Below, one piece after another: positions 27,534 through 35,379 of a stretch of 64,000 bases of DNA. The notes under the pieces were generated by a model that saw only the letters and a program-made list of their open reading frames with translations, made no database searches and had not been told where the DNA came from. The translations under genes were made by a program, and so were the position numbers. Source of the stretch: an uncultured Granulosicoccaceae bacterium (lineage in GTDB: Bacteria > Pseudomonadota > Gammaproteobacteria > Granulosicoccales > Granulosicoccaceae); contig CALJNA010000012.1 in assembly GCA_937981955.1 (NCBI GenBank), forward strand, positions 62,001-126,000, given 5' to 3'. Every line of letters begins with the position of its first letter. The stretch's first letter is position 1.

Positions 27534-27567
27534 ACCTGACGCCCGTTAATGAAAACGGGCGTCAGGT
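27534..27567 (-). promoter_or_regulatory. Intercistronic hairpin between afuA and afuB
   Basis: Perfect 14-bp inverted repeat ACCTGACGCCCGTT (27534-27547) and AACGGGCGTCAGGT (27554-27567) with a 6-base loop, in the 82-base gap of the operon. No T-run follows on the transcribed strand, so it is not a full terminator. Such hairpins often protect the upstream message from decay, giving more binding protein than permease, as in malE-malF. The role is inferred. Confidence 0.8.
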
Positions 27568-27583
27568 AATTTAAAAGATGCAC

Positions 27584-28612
27584 TTATTGAGGTAGTACTG
27601 AAACCTCGTCATCCCATTTTTTCAACAAGCGGCTGCGTTCAGCCTTTGATCCGTATTTTTTGAAATCGTAGTCAATCAGTGTAAGCGTTGACAGGTCTGG
27701 TGCCATTGGAGAGCTTTGTGCAGTCTTATTAGACATAACCTGAAACGCTTTTACTTCTAACGAACGTGATTGCACGTCGGCGCTAAGCGCCCAGTCGTAA
27801 AACTTCTGTGCTGATTCTGGGTTACGAGCACCTTTGATGATACTCATTCCACCAATTTCATAACCGGTACCTTCACATGGTGCAACCACTTTGATTGGAA
27901 AGCCGGTGGCCGCTTGTTTTACCGCATCGTGCATGAATACAATACCAATGGTATTCTCACCGCGCGCAGCAGCCTTGATTGGCGCAGAACCAGACTTGGT
28001 GTACTGGTTGATGTTTTTATGCAAAGCCTTCATGAACTCAAAGCCTTCATCTTCACCAAACAATTGAACGATAGTCGCAAGGGTTGTGTAGGCAGTACCC
28101 GATGAATTGGGGTTCGCCATTTGTACATGACCTTTGTACTCAGGCTTTGTTAAATCTTTCCAGCATTCTGGCACAGGTAAATTGTTGGCCTTGAGTACTT
28201 CTTCGTTATAACCATAACCCAGTGCTCCAGAGTAAATACCTATGGTGGCATTGCCACCGGATTCAGCTTGAGAAATCGCCCAGTCGTGCAATTCACCACG
28301 CATGGAAGATTCGTAGACTTCGGTAAGGCCTTCTTCAGCAGCTTGTAGATGCGGGTCGCCGGTTCCACCCCACCAGATATCGCCCTTAGGGTTATCGGCT
28401 TCGGCTTTAATTTGTGCCAGCGTTTCGCCCGAAGATTTTCGCGTCATGCTGACTTTGATACCGGTTGCTTCTTCAAAGCCGGTTGCCATAAGCTGGCACC
28501 AGTCTTCCTGTGCGCTGCAGTAGTAGGTGAGTTTGTCTGCTGCAACTGCATGCGTAGATGCGGTACCAATGAGCGATACCAGTGCCGCACCGAAAAACAG
28601 TTTGATTTTCAT
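27584..28612 (-). CDS. afuA: ABC transporter substrate-binding protein (AfuA type)
   Basis: Periplasmic solute-binding protein, 342 residues, with signal peptide MKIKLFFGAALVSLIGTASTHAVAADK (cleavage near AVA-AD). It belongs to the family of AfuA/FbpA, showing KAEADNPKGDIWWGGTGDPHLQAAEEG and GYNEEVLK. Mature protein starts KLTYYCSAQEDWCQL; the tyrosine pair and His of iron-binding FbpA are not visible, and AfuA of Actinobacillus binds sugar phosphates. First gene of the operon with dioxygenase and PhzF-type isomerase, so I infer uptake of a phosphorylated or other anionic organic compound. Confidence 0.9.
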   Translation of the reverse strand: MKIKLFFGAALVSLIGTASTHAVAADKLTYYCSAQEDWCQLMATGFEEATGIKVSMTRKSSGETLAQIKAEADNPKGDIWWGGTGDPHLQAAEEGLTEVYESSMRGELHDWAISQAESGGNATIGIYSGALGYGYNEEVLKANNLPVPECWKDLTKPEYKGHVQMANPNSSGTAYTTLATIVQLFGEDEGFEFMKALHKNINQYTKSGSAPIKAAARGENTIGIVFMHDAVKQAATGFPIKVVAPCEGTGYEIGGMSIIKGARNPESAQKFYDWALSADVQSRSLEVKAFQVMSNKTAQSSPMAPDLSTLTLIDYDFKKYGSKAERSRLLKKWDDEVSVLPQ

Positions 28613-28652
28613 TCGAATAAATCCTCCAAAGTGAGTGCTGTTTTTGTTATCT

Positions 28653-28671
28653 CGCTGCCTGACAGGCAGCG
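28653..28671 (-). promoter_or_regulatory. 19-bp palindrome upstream of afuA
   Basis: CGCTGCCTG (28653-28661), one central A, CAGGCAGCG (28663-28671): perfect symmetry, 41-59 bases before the afuA start on the transcribed side. It fits a repressor or activator site for the operon or a short hairpin in the leader. The nearest regulator is the LysR gene at 28854, whose coding strand runs the same way; whether it binds here is unknown. Confidence 0.45.
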
Positions 28672-28853
28672 GGCATGCCTCATAATGACAGCCACCGACC
28701 GCATTTGTAAACCCGTGCGTGCCTTCTGTGGTCCATATTGTCCACTCTTTTAAAAAGGGTTTAGCGACTGAAATGAATACAGGGACATCAAATTGGGGCG
28801 GGCCGTTGTTTTACGGTGTGCCGGTGCACGTGCAGACCAGACAATAATTACTT

Positions 28854-29732
28854 TCAAGCTTGGTAAAACTTCAGTAAGGCGTCGGCCAGTCCATCGTAAA
28901 CCACTCGAAGCTTTCGCGATGCGCGTAATTCCTGTTGCGCCACAATGTATAACGGTAAGGGTGGCAGGTCGAAGCCGATCGGAATTTTCTTCATGTCCGG
29001 CAGTTTGTCAGCGAGCTTGTCCTGCATAACCACCATTCCCAGCCCGGCTGCTGCACATTGATTTTGTACTGTTATGGAGTCGGTTCGAATTTGAAAGTGC
29101 TCGCGCTTTAGTTTCAATCCGAATTGTTTGGCACCATCTATAAATAAAGTGCTTTTATCAAATCCGATAATTCGATGTGTTTTAAAATCCTCCATTGATT
29201 TTGGTACACCGTGCTTGCTGATATAGCTATCGTTTGCATAGAAAGCGATAGGTATGTCCATTAAATGTCGAGACACCAGGTCTTGTTGTTGAGGTGCGAA
29301 CATACGCAAAGCGATATCAGCTTCTCGTGCCAACAGGTTTGACGCTTCGTTAGAAGCGATCAGTTCAATTTGTAATTCCGGATTATCCGACAGCATGGTA
29401 TCGAGGCAGTGCGGCAATACATCTACGGCGAGTACTTCACTGCCACTGACCCGAACCGTGCCGCTAATTGAACTGGAAAAGTGTGAGGCCTGGGCTTGCA
29501 GGCTGTCTGCGACTGAGTCCATTTGTTGGGCCAAGCTCAGCAGTTCATGACCTTTGTCGGTGAGCACTAACCCGGTTTGGCGTCGGTCAAACAACTGCAC
29601 GGATAATTGGCGCTCCAGTTCCGACAAGTGTCGACTGATAGTTGACTGGGTTACCTCCAGATGTCGTGCAGCAGCCAGTGTAGAGCCGTGCTCCGCCACC
29701 ATCAGGTAAGATCGAACGAGATTCCAGTCCAT
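28854..29732 (-). CDS. LysR-family transcriptional regulator
   Basis: Regulator of 292 residues. N-terminal helix-turn-helix WNLVRSYLMVAEHGSTLAAARHLEVTQSTISRHLSELERQL, then the effector-binding domain (SGSEVLAVDVLPHCLDTMLSDNPELQIELIASNEA). It reads toward the afu operon on the same strand and away from the epimerase gene at 29865. The 132-base gap to the epimerase contains an AT-rich dyad (29741-29779), the likely site of autoregulation. It could control either neighbour, as is common for LysR genes placed divergently from their target. Confidence 0.93.
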   Translation of the reverse strand: MDWNLVRSYLMVAEHGSTLAAARHLEVTQSTISRHLSELERQLSVQLFDRRQTGLVLTDKGHELLSLAQQMDSVADSLQAQASHFSSSISGTVRVSGSEVLAVDVLPHCLDTMLSDNPELQIELIASNEASNLLAREADIALRMFAPQQQDLVSRHLMDIPIAFYANDSYISKHGVPKSMEDFKTHRIIGFDKSTLFIDGAKQFGLKLKREHFQIRTDSITVQNQCAAAGLGMVVMQDKLADKLPDMKKIPIGFDLPPLPLYIVAQQELRASRKLRVVYDGLADALLKFYQA

Positions 29733-29740
29733 AGTAACTT

Positions 29741-29779
29741 ATTGAATTTAATATAATATCCATTATTGCATAATTCAAT
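29741..29779 (+). promoter_or_regulatory. Candidate LysR site, inverted repeat
   Basis: Perfect 8-bp arms ATTGAATT (29741-29748) and AATTCAAT (29772-29779) with a 23-base spacer, starting nine bases from the LysR start codon on one side and 86 bases from the epimerase gene on the other. Nested in it is ATTG-N7-CAAT. Position fits an autoregulatory LysR box. Confidence 0.45.
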
Positions 29780-29864
29780 CCAATTTATTGATCTACATTA
29801 TTCGTAAATGGGTCGCTAATGTGTATCTCAGGCTTTGAACCCAATGACACACAGGAGCGACATC

Positions 29865-30995
29865 ATGAGCAACACCACGTCAAATCGACCGCAATCAGTT
29901 TTAATTCTTGGTGCTACAGGAGGTTTTGGGCAGGCACTTTCTCGGCACATGTGGCAACAGGGTTGGCAGGTCAAAGCGCTAACGCGAAACGAAAAGTTAA
30001 ACGCGATAAATGACTCGCCGTTGGACTCAAAAAGTGTGGCCGATGCAAACGCGGGCGCTGCTAGCAAAAATAATCTGGCACTGAACAGCAATCCTATCGA
30101 ATGGGTTATCGGGAACCTGGATAACCCGGCCTCTTTGCAAGCTGCCGCAACGGGTGTCGACTTGATTGTTCATGCAGTCAACGTTCCTTACACAAAGTGG
30201 GACCCGTTAATGCTGAATTACACAAGAACGATTATTGAATTAGCCAGAGACCATCATGCGCACCTGATGTTTGTTGGCAATATCTACAATGCAGGCTTGC
30301 CAGAGAATGGTCTGATTACCGAAAGCACTGCACATGCACCTGTCAATGATAAAGGTCGCATACGTGCCGAGTTGGAAGATATGATCGCAGCTGCAGCTGA
30401 GACTGGCGTGCGAAGTACGATTATGCGATACGGTGATTTCTTTGGCCCGGATATCCCAACATCTAATTGGTTTAATGAATGCACCAAGGACATACAGAAA
30501 AATAAGCTGTCCATGGCTGGCCCTGCTGATATACCGCACACATGGGCATATTTACCGGATGCAGTTAGAGCGCTTGAGCAGGTAGCAGCTATACGTCTTG
30601 CTTCAAACAATTCTCCTAATCATGTTGTGGTTCCGTTTCGCGGACATGTATTCAGCTTCGCTGAATTGCAAACCACGATTGAGAGACTAACGGGGAATCA
30701 ATTGAGTATCGGCAGGATACCCTGGGGTTTATTCAAAGTGCTTGGTTTGGTTTGGCCGCTGATGCGTGATCTTGTGGCCATGAGTTATTTGTGGAAGCAC
30801 GACATACGTATGGACAACAGCACACTGACACAGTTGTTAGGTCATGAACCTGTGTACACGCCGCTGGACGAAGCAGTGTGCGCCACCATACCCGCACTTC
30901 GAAATCTGGTGCCAGCAAGCCCGGCACAGGGACAAAATTTAGCGTCCCATCCAGCCGCCATCGACAGTAATGATGGTGCCATGCATGTAGCTTGA
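29865..30995 (+). CDS. NAD(P)-dependent epimerase/dehydratase-family protein
   Basis: Extended short-chain dehydrogenase-like protein of 376 residues from the ATG at 29865, preceded by CAGGAG at good spacing (an ATG at 29835 gives ten extra residues). Rossmann motif SVLILGATGGFGQALSRHMW near residue 11, the substrate segment with AVNVPYTKWDP, and RYGDFFGPDIPTSNWF typical of the group. The canonical YxxxK catalytic pair is not clear, so it may be a redox or binding protein of the NmrA/atypical kind. Its 3' end overlaps the convergent SDR gene by 57 bases. Substrate unknown. Confidence 0.85.
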   Translation: MSNTTSNRPQSVLILGATGGFGQALSRHMWQQGWQVKALTRNEKLNAINDSPLDSKSVADANAGAASKNNLALNSNPIEWVIGNLDNPASLQAAATGVDLIVHAVNVPYTKWDPLMLNYTRTIIELARDHHAHLMFVGNIYNAGLPENGLITESTAHAPVNDKGRIRAELEDMIAAAAETGVRSTIMRYGDFFGPDIPTSNWFNECTKDIQKNKLSMAGPADIPHTWAYLPDAVRALEQVAAIRLASNNSPNHVVVPFRGHVFSFAELQTTIERLTGNQLSIGRIPWGLFKVLGLVWPLMRDLVAMSYLWKHDIRMDNSTLTQLLGHEPVYTPLDEAVCATIPALRNLVPASPAQGQNLASHPAAIDSNDGAMHVA

Positions 30996-31709
30996 CGCAT
31001 CGGATGCAAGAAACACAAGAGGTCCGGCAAAATCCTGCGGTTCGCCCCAGCGTCCCGCGGGTATCCTTTCAAGAATGGCATCGTGTCGTTCTTTGTTGTC
31101 CTGCAACGCCTGAGTATTATCAGTGCGAATGTAACCCGGAGCAATGGCATTGACATTGATGCCTTTCGAGCCCCACTCATTCGCAAATGCCATGGTAAGT
31201 TGACCAATGCCACCTTTACTCGCTGCATAACCTGGCACAGTTATACCGCCCTGGAACGTTAGTAACGATGCTGTAAAAATGACTTTTCCTGAACCGTTCT
31301 GCAGCATCTGTCCGCCGATTTCACGTGTTAATAAAAATTGTGCGGATAGATTGACTTCAATTACTTCATCCCAGAATTCATCGGAATGTTCTGCAGCCGG
31401 AGCACGTTTAATGGTTCCGGCGTTGTTGACCAGAATGTCGATTGTCTTATGATCAGATTTAACTTGCTGGGCAAATTGCGCAAGCGAACTGCGGTCGCTG
31501 AAGTTGCACGAATAGGCGCTGAATTTTCTACCAAGTTTGGTAACTTGCTGTTCAATCTCGCTACCTGATGATTCAAGCGTTGCACTAACGCCAATGATAT
31601 CGGCACCGGCTTCTGCCAGCGCCACTGCCATGGCCTGGCCGATTCCGCGTTTACAGCCGGTAACCAGCGCTGTTTTGCCTTCAAGCTTAAAACGGTCTAA
31701 TACACTCAT
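30939..31709 (-). CDS. KduD-like short-chain dehydrogenase
   Basis: Classical SDR of 256 residues from the ATG at 31709, which overlaps the TGA of the alcohol dehydrogenase gene by four bases (ATGA) and has GGAG upstream. Motifs: cofactor site GKTALVTGCKRGIG, NNAG, and the catalytic Tyr/Lys in PGYAASKGGIGQL (near residues 158-162), end ITVDGGWMGR. Closest to 2-keto-3-deoxy-gluconate dehydrogenases (KduD), which fits a sugar-acid pathway with the enolase-superfamily gene upstream. Exact substrate cannot be told. Confidence 0.9.
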   Translation of the reverse strand: MSVLDRFKLEGKTALVTGCKRGIGQAMAVALAEAGADIIGVSATLESSGSEIEQQVTKLGRKFSAYSCNFSDRSSLAQFAQQVKSDHKTIDILVNNAGTIKRAPAAEHSDEFWDEVIEVNLSAQFLLTREIGGQMLQNGSGKVIFTASLLTFQGGITVPGYAASKGGIGQLTMAFANEWGSKGINVNAIAPGYIRTDNTQALQDNKERHDAILERIPAGRWGEPQDFAGPLVFLASDASSYMHGTIITVDGGWMGR

Positions 31710-32743
31710 GACGTTACTCCGGAACATTTAATGAGCGTTTTCATTGCTGTTGGATTGCCGCTCAGTTCTGCAAAAGCGTCGCCAATGTCGCCAAGCGATT
31801 GAATGCTGGTAATCAATTCCTTGGCATCAATGCCGCCATTGGCAACCAGTTCGATCGCTTCGTCGTAGTCTGCTGGCTCGTATACGCGTGCACCGAGCAT
31901 TTCTATTTCCTTCCAGAAAAACTGAAACAGATCGACTTCAGCTTTGTTCGCGTGAATGGCAACCATAACAACTCGTCCGCGCGTTGCAGCCGCTGCGGTC
32001 ATTAAATCCACACCAGGCTGTGTGCCTGATACTTCAAAAATAACATCAGCGCCTTTACTGTTGGTTTGCTCAAGTATGGTTTTTGCCGCATCGGTTTCCG
32101 CTGGATTCACGGTGCTGATGCCCAGCTTCTCAGCCATGGCAAGACGGTGTGTATTGATTTCGGATACGGTGACATTGCCTCCGGCATTTTTTGCGGCCAT
32201 GGCAACCAGCATGCCGATAGGGCCACCACCAATAACCAGCACATCTTCACCTGGTTGTACTCGTCCACGTCGCACATCGTGACACGCAACTGCAACGGGT
32301 TCGATCAGCGCTGCATGTTCAAGCGGTAAAGATTTCGGCAAGGTGTGAATGGTGTGAGAGGGTACCGTCCATTTCTCCTGAAATGCACCATCGGTATCCA
32401 AACCCAGAAAATCCAGATTCTGACAAACATGCTGGTACCCACGTTGGCAAGCAGGACATTCGCCGCAAGCATCCAGCGGGCGAACAACTACATGATCACC
32501 TACCGCGACATTGGAGACATTGCTGCCAATGGCGCTGACAACGCCGGACATTTCATGTCCAATGACTCGATGATTGCCGATACGTTGATCCATATGACCA
32601 AGGTACACATGCAAATCGGTGCCGCAGATACCACAATAGGCAACATCAATTTCGACTTCATCTGCCCCAGGCTCAACGCTGGATTTGGTTTCTACTGAAA
32701 AGGTTTTGTTGCCGGTGTAATAGGCAGCTTGTATGTCAGTCAC
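31706..32743 (-). CDS. Zinc-dependent alcohol dehydrogenase
   Basis: Medium-chain dehydrogenase of 345 residues, similar to sorbitol/threonine dehydrogenase types. Catalytic zinc ligands in CGICGTDLHVY and GHEMSG, structural zinc cysteines in CGECPACQRGYQHVC, and the NAD fold VLVIGGGPIGMLVAMAAKNAG. It is coupled to the KduD-like gene downstream and separated from the dehydratase-type gene upstream by 89 bases; the three form an apparent sugar or sugar-acid utilisation set. Substrate is probably a polyol, sugar or sugar acid, which the sequence does not fix. Confidence 0.92.
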   Translation of the reverse strand: MTDIQAAYYTGNKTFSVETKSSVEPGADEVEIDVAYCGICGTDLHVYLGHMDQRIGNHRVIGHEMSGVVSAIGSNVSNVAVGDHVVVRPLDACGECPACQRGYQHVCQNLDFLGLDTDGAFQEKWTVPSHTIHTLPKSLPLEHAALIEPVAVACHDVRRGRVQPGEDVLVIGGGPIGMLVAMAAKNAGGNVTVSEINTHRLAMAEKLGISTVNPAETDAAKTILEQTNSKGADVIFEVSGTQPGVDLMTAAAATRGRVVMVAIHANKAEVDLFQFFWKEIEMLGARVYEPADYDEAIELVANGGIDAKELITSIQSLGDIGDAFAELSGNPTAMKTLIKCSGVTS

Positions 32744-32832
32744 GTTTTAACTCGCAAAAGTGGCGGCAAGGGTGCCGATAAATAAGACTAAAAAGTGTAC
32801 CAGCTTACGCGGCTCGAAAGCGAAAAGCGCCG

Positions 32833-33927
32833 CTACAGTGCCTCATGCGTCTGGTTAAGCTTGTCCCAGTCAAACACCACACCGGTGCCAGGCTCATCGG
32901 ATGCGACGGCTCGGAAGTTCTCAACGACCAGAGGGCGGGTTGTGTACTGATCGATAGGGAAGGAGTGAACTTCTAACCAACCGTCGCCCGGTTGTCCGGA
33001 TAACAGCGATACATGCAGTTCCTGCATGCCATGACTGCATATGACAAGGTCTTTTTCATGGCCTAATTCAGCCGCTGCCAGCCAACCAGTTATCCCACCA
33101 CAGTTGGAAGCATCTGGTTGCAGGTAGGTCAGTGAGGCGTGGTTACACGCGAGTTCGAACTCGTGAACCGTGTGCAGGTTCTCGCCCATCGCCAGCGGTA
33201 TGTCCGTTTGCGAGGCAATCTGCGCAAAGCCAAAATAATCATCAGGAATGGTGGGTTCTTCAAACCAGAGTAAATCGTATGGCTTGAACGCGTGGCAGGC
33301 CGTGATGGCTTCATCGACACTCATCGAGTAGTTTGCATCGATCATGAATGGCCTGTCTGGTCCGAGACGCTCGCGCACGGCGTGGATACGTTCAATATCC
33401 GTTTTTAATTCAGGTTGCCCGATTTTTATTTTTACCGCATTAAATCCGTTGGCAAGATAACCGTCAACGTTTGACAATAGCTTGTCGAGTGAAAAGTTAA
33501 GATCGATTCCACCGCAATAGGCGTTACAAGTATTATCTTTACCACCAACCATTTTCCAGAGCGGCTGTTTGTTTTTTATACCCTTTATATCCCACAACGC
33601 AATGTCAACGGCGGAGATGGCAAAGCTGGCGATGCCGCCTCGACCTACGTAATGAATGTGCCACAGCATGTCATGGTACAGCGCGTTTATATCATCGGCA
33701 TCTTTTGCCATGATAAACGGCGCAAGGTCATGTTCAAGCATGGCCAGAATAGCTTGCCCACCACGACCACCAGTGTAGGTGTAACCCGTACCACGATAAC
33801 CTTGTTCAGTTTCTACGGTAACAGTGATGAGTTCGAAATGCGTATGCGCGCCATGTTTGGCGTCATGCAGCGTTTCCGAAAGCGGAATTCGATACAACGT
33901 AGGTTTTACAGAAACTAGCTTATCCAT
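32833..33927 (-). CDS. Mandelate racemase/enolase-superfamily sugar-acid dehydratase or cycloisomerase
   Basis: Enolase-superfamily enzyme of 364 residues that abstracts a proton next to a carboxylate using Mg. Catalytic Lys pair in AVKIKIG (near residues 163-167), metal ligands in MIDANYS, WFEEPT and MGENLH, and a His near residue 300 in [12 protein letters not shown] with an Asp in [10 protein letters not shown], the His/Asp pair of mandelate racemase. Members act on galactarate, fuconate, or anhydrogalactonate; the neighbours fit a sugar acid, so either dehydratase or cycloisomerase is possible. Its start codon lies in the loop of a hairpin (33913-33936). No clear ribosome site. Confidence 0.9.
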   Translation of the reverse strand: MDKLVSVKPTLYRIPLSETLHDAKHGAHTHFELITVTVETEQGYRGTGYTYTGGRGGQAILAMLEHDLAPFIMAKDADDINALYHDMLWHIHYVGRGGIASFAISAVDIALWDIKGIKNKQPLWKMVGGKDNTCNAYCGGIDLNFSLDKLLSNVDGYLANGFNAVKIKIGQPELKTDIERIHAVRERLGPDRPFMIDANYSMSVDEAITACHAFKPYDLLWFEEPTIPDDYFGFAQIASQTDIPLAMGENLHTVHEFELACNHASLTYLQPDASNCGGITGWLAAAELGHEKDLVICSHGMQELHVSLLSGQPGDGWLEVHSFPIDQYTTRPLVVENFRAVASDEPGTGVVFDWDKLNQTHEAL

Positions 33928-33936
33928 TAGCTAGTT
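33913..33936 (-). promoter_or_regulatory. Start-codon hairpin of the enolase-superfamily gene
   Basis: Arms AACTAGCT (33913-33920) and AGCTAGTT (33929-33936) are perfect complements around an 8-base loop which, on the transcribed strand, contains the ATG of the gene (33927-33925). The message could thus hide its start in a stem-loop. A role in translation control or a DNA-binding dyad are both possible. Confidence 0.55.
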
Positions 33937-34001
33937 GTTATCTTGGGAAGCACTAATGCTGGAAAATACATTATCGAGAGTAATGCTAGTGTTGAATTGG
34001 T

Positions 34002-34247
34002 TTAGGCGTCATTCTTTCTATGTGTGCCATCACACATGGGCGCATTGCCTGTGCCGCGGCAACCACACAGTGCAACCGTTTTGCTTTCTTCAGCAACAAA
34101 CTTTACTGGCGAGAATTCAGAACCTTTATGGCTTCCGTCGCAAAAGGGTTGGTTGTTGCTCTGCCCACAGGAACACCAGAAGTAAGACTCACCTTCAACT
34201 ACTTCAACTTTATACGGTGCATTTTGTGTTGATTTACCTTGACTCAT
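34002..34247 (-). CDS. Tandem CDGSH iron-sulfur protein
   Basis: Small protein of 81 residues with two CDGSH motifs that each bind a [2Fe-2S] cluster: CSCGQSNNQPFCDGSH at about residues 24-39 and CGCRGTGNAPMCDGTH at about 61-76. The Cys3-His ligand set is complete in both. Bacterial members with two motifs have no settled role; electron transfer or redox sensing is likely. Membrane anchors are absent, so cytosolic. It follows the membrane-protein gene by 52 bases. Confidence 0.93.
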   Translation of the reverse strand: MSQGKSTQNAPYKVEVVEGESYFWCSCGQSNNQPFCDGSHKGSEFSPVKFVAEESKTVALCGCRGTGNAPMCDGTHRKNDA

Positions 34248-34299
34248 GATTTTCCTTTGTTCTTTAACAGTTAACTTAATTTTAAGGGGAGTGTAGTGA

Positions 34300-34635
34300 T
34301 TAAATAATACGCTGTATTGGTTGGTCGATCATACAATAATAGGCGCACACACCGATTCGATAGAATGTAAATAGCAGTACCAAAACGGCAGGCCAGACAA
34401 TGCCAAGCTTTAACCAGAGCAAAAATGCAATGGCGTACAAGGCCGCACTTACCCAGAAAGTGACCAGTTGCCAACGCAGTTGCGAGTGATAAACCGTGTC
34501 TTGACTGCGCTCGATAAGCATGTGATTAATTAGCATGCCCATAATGGCGGTAAATCCAAACAGTACATGCAGGATCTGTAACAGAATGCCCAATATAACC
34601 AGACGTCGTGCCGGGCTATCGCTTGTGTCATCCAT
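34300..34635 (-). CDS. Small multipass membrane protein of unknown function
   Basis: Product of 111 residues with three hydrophobic helices (VILGILLQILHVLFGFTAIMGML; LVTFWVSAALYAIAFLLWL; IVWPAVLVLLFTFYRIG) and a polar middle with SQLRWQLVTFW. The layout resembles DUF4870-like small membrane proteins. It starts five bases after the NahD-like gene's stop, so the two are in one operon; joint function unknown. Confidence 0.8.
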   Translation of the reverse strand: MDDTSDSPARRLVILGILLQILHVLFGFTAIMGMLINHMLIERSQDTVYHSQLRWQLVTFWVSAALYAIAFLLWLKLGIVWPAVLVLLFTFYRIGVCAYYCMIDQPIQRII

Positions 34636-34640
34636 TAGTC

Positions 34641-35255
34641 TTACCAGCCTCCGCGCTCCAGCCAGCGATCGACCTGTTCGAGCCTGTCGCTGCCCCAGAA
34701 TTTTTCACCATCGATAACCGTTGTTGGCGAGCCAAAAATACCAAGCTCAATGGCACCTTCAATAGCGATTCGAAGCGCATCTTTTATCGGTTGTTCTGCA
34801 ACACCTGCGGCCAATGCCTCTTTATTGATACCGACACTGGATGCCACGGCCAGCACCTCGTCGACTTCACTGATGTTTCGCCCATCGACATAGTAGGCTT
34901 TGAATATGCCATGAACAAACGGTGTCAATGTGTCTTGGATTTTTTTGTCGGTGGCTGCCTTTATCCAGCAGCAAGCTCGGCTTGCTGCAACTGCACCAAC
35001 CGGGAAAACCGCTGGTTGCGAATAAGGTGTGTTGTGTTCACGCGCAGCACGACCAAAGTCCATCAATGCATAATCGCCTTTTAACGGGTAGGTTGTCAGC
35101 GGTGCCTGCCCGGATACTTTAAAAATAGCACCCAATAAAATGGGATGCCATTCTACGATGCGATTGTGTTTTGCAGCGATTGCCTCTATGCGCGTGCTGG
35201 CAAGATATCCATAGGGTGATGAAAAATCAAAATAGAAATCGATAGGTTTGCTCAA
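34641..35255 (-). CDS. 2-hydroxychromene-2-carboxylate isomerase family protein
   Basis: Thioredoxin-fold DsbA/kappa-GST-like enzyme of 204 residues. The start PIDFYFDFSSPYGYLASTRIEAIA holds the active Ser in the SSPYGYL motif. Later, IFGSPTTVIDGEKFWGSDRLEQVD contains the cis-Pro loop. NahD uses glutathione to isomerise hydroxychromene carboxylate in naphthalene degradation; most homologues, as here, lie outside aromatic pathways and their substrate is unknown. First gene of the unit with the membrane protein. Confidence 0.9.
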   Translation of the reverse strand: MSKPIDFYFDFSSPYGYLASTRIEAIAAKHNRIVEWHPILLGAIFKVSGQAPLTTYPLKGDYALMDFGRAAREHNTPYSQPAVFPVGAVAASRACCWIKAATDKKIQDTLTPFVHGIFKAYYVDGRNISEVDEVLAVASSVGINKEALAAGVAEQPIKDALRIAIEGAIELGIFGSPTTVIDGEKFWGSDRLEQVDRWLERGGW

Positions 35256-35379
35256 GTGTCACTCCGTGATTGCACCAGCTGGATTGAGCTTGCGCTTGCT
35301 TCAGTCGTTAATTCTACTGATTAACTTTGATGGTGTACAGCCGGAGTACCGGTTTTAGTGCCGGGTTGAATGGTGCGGT

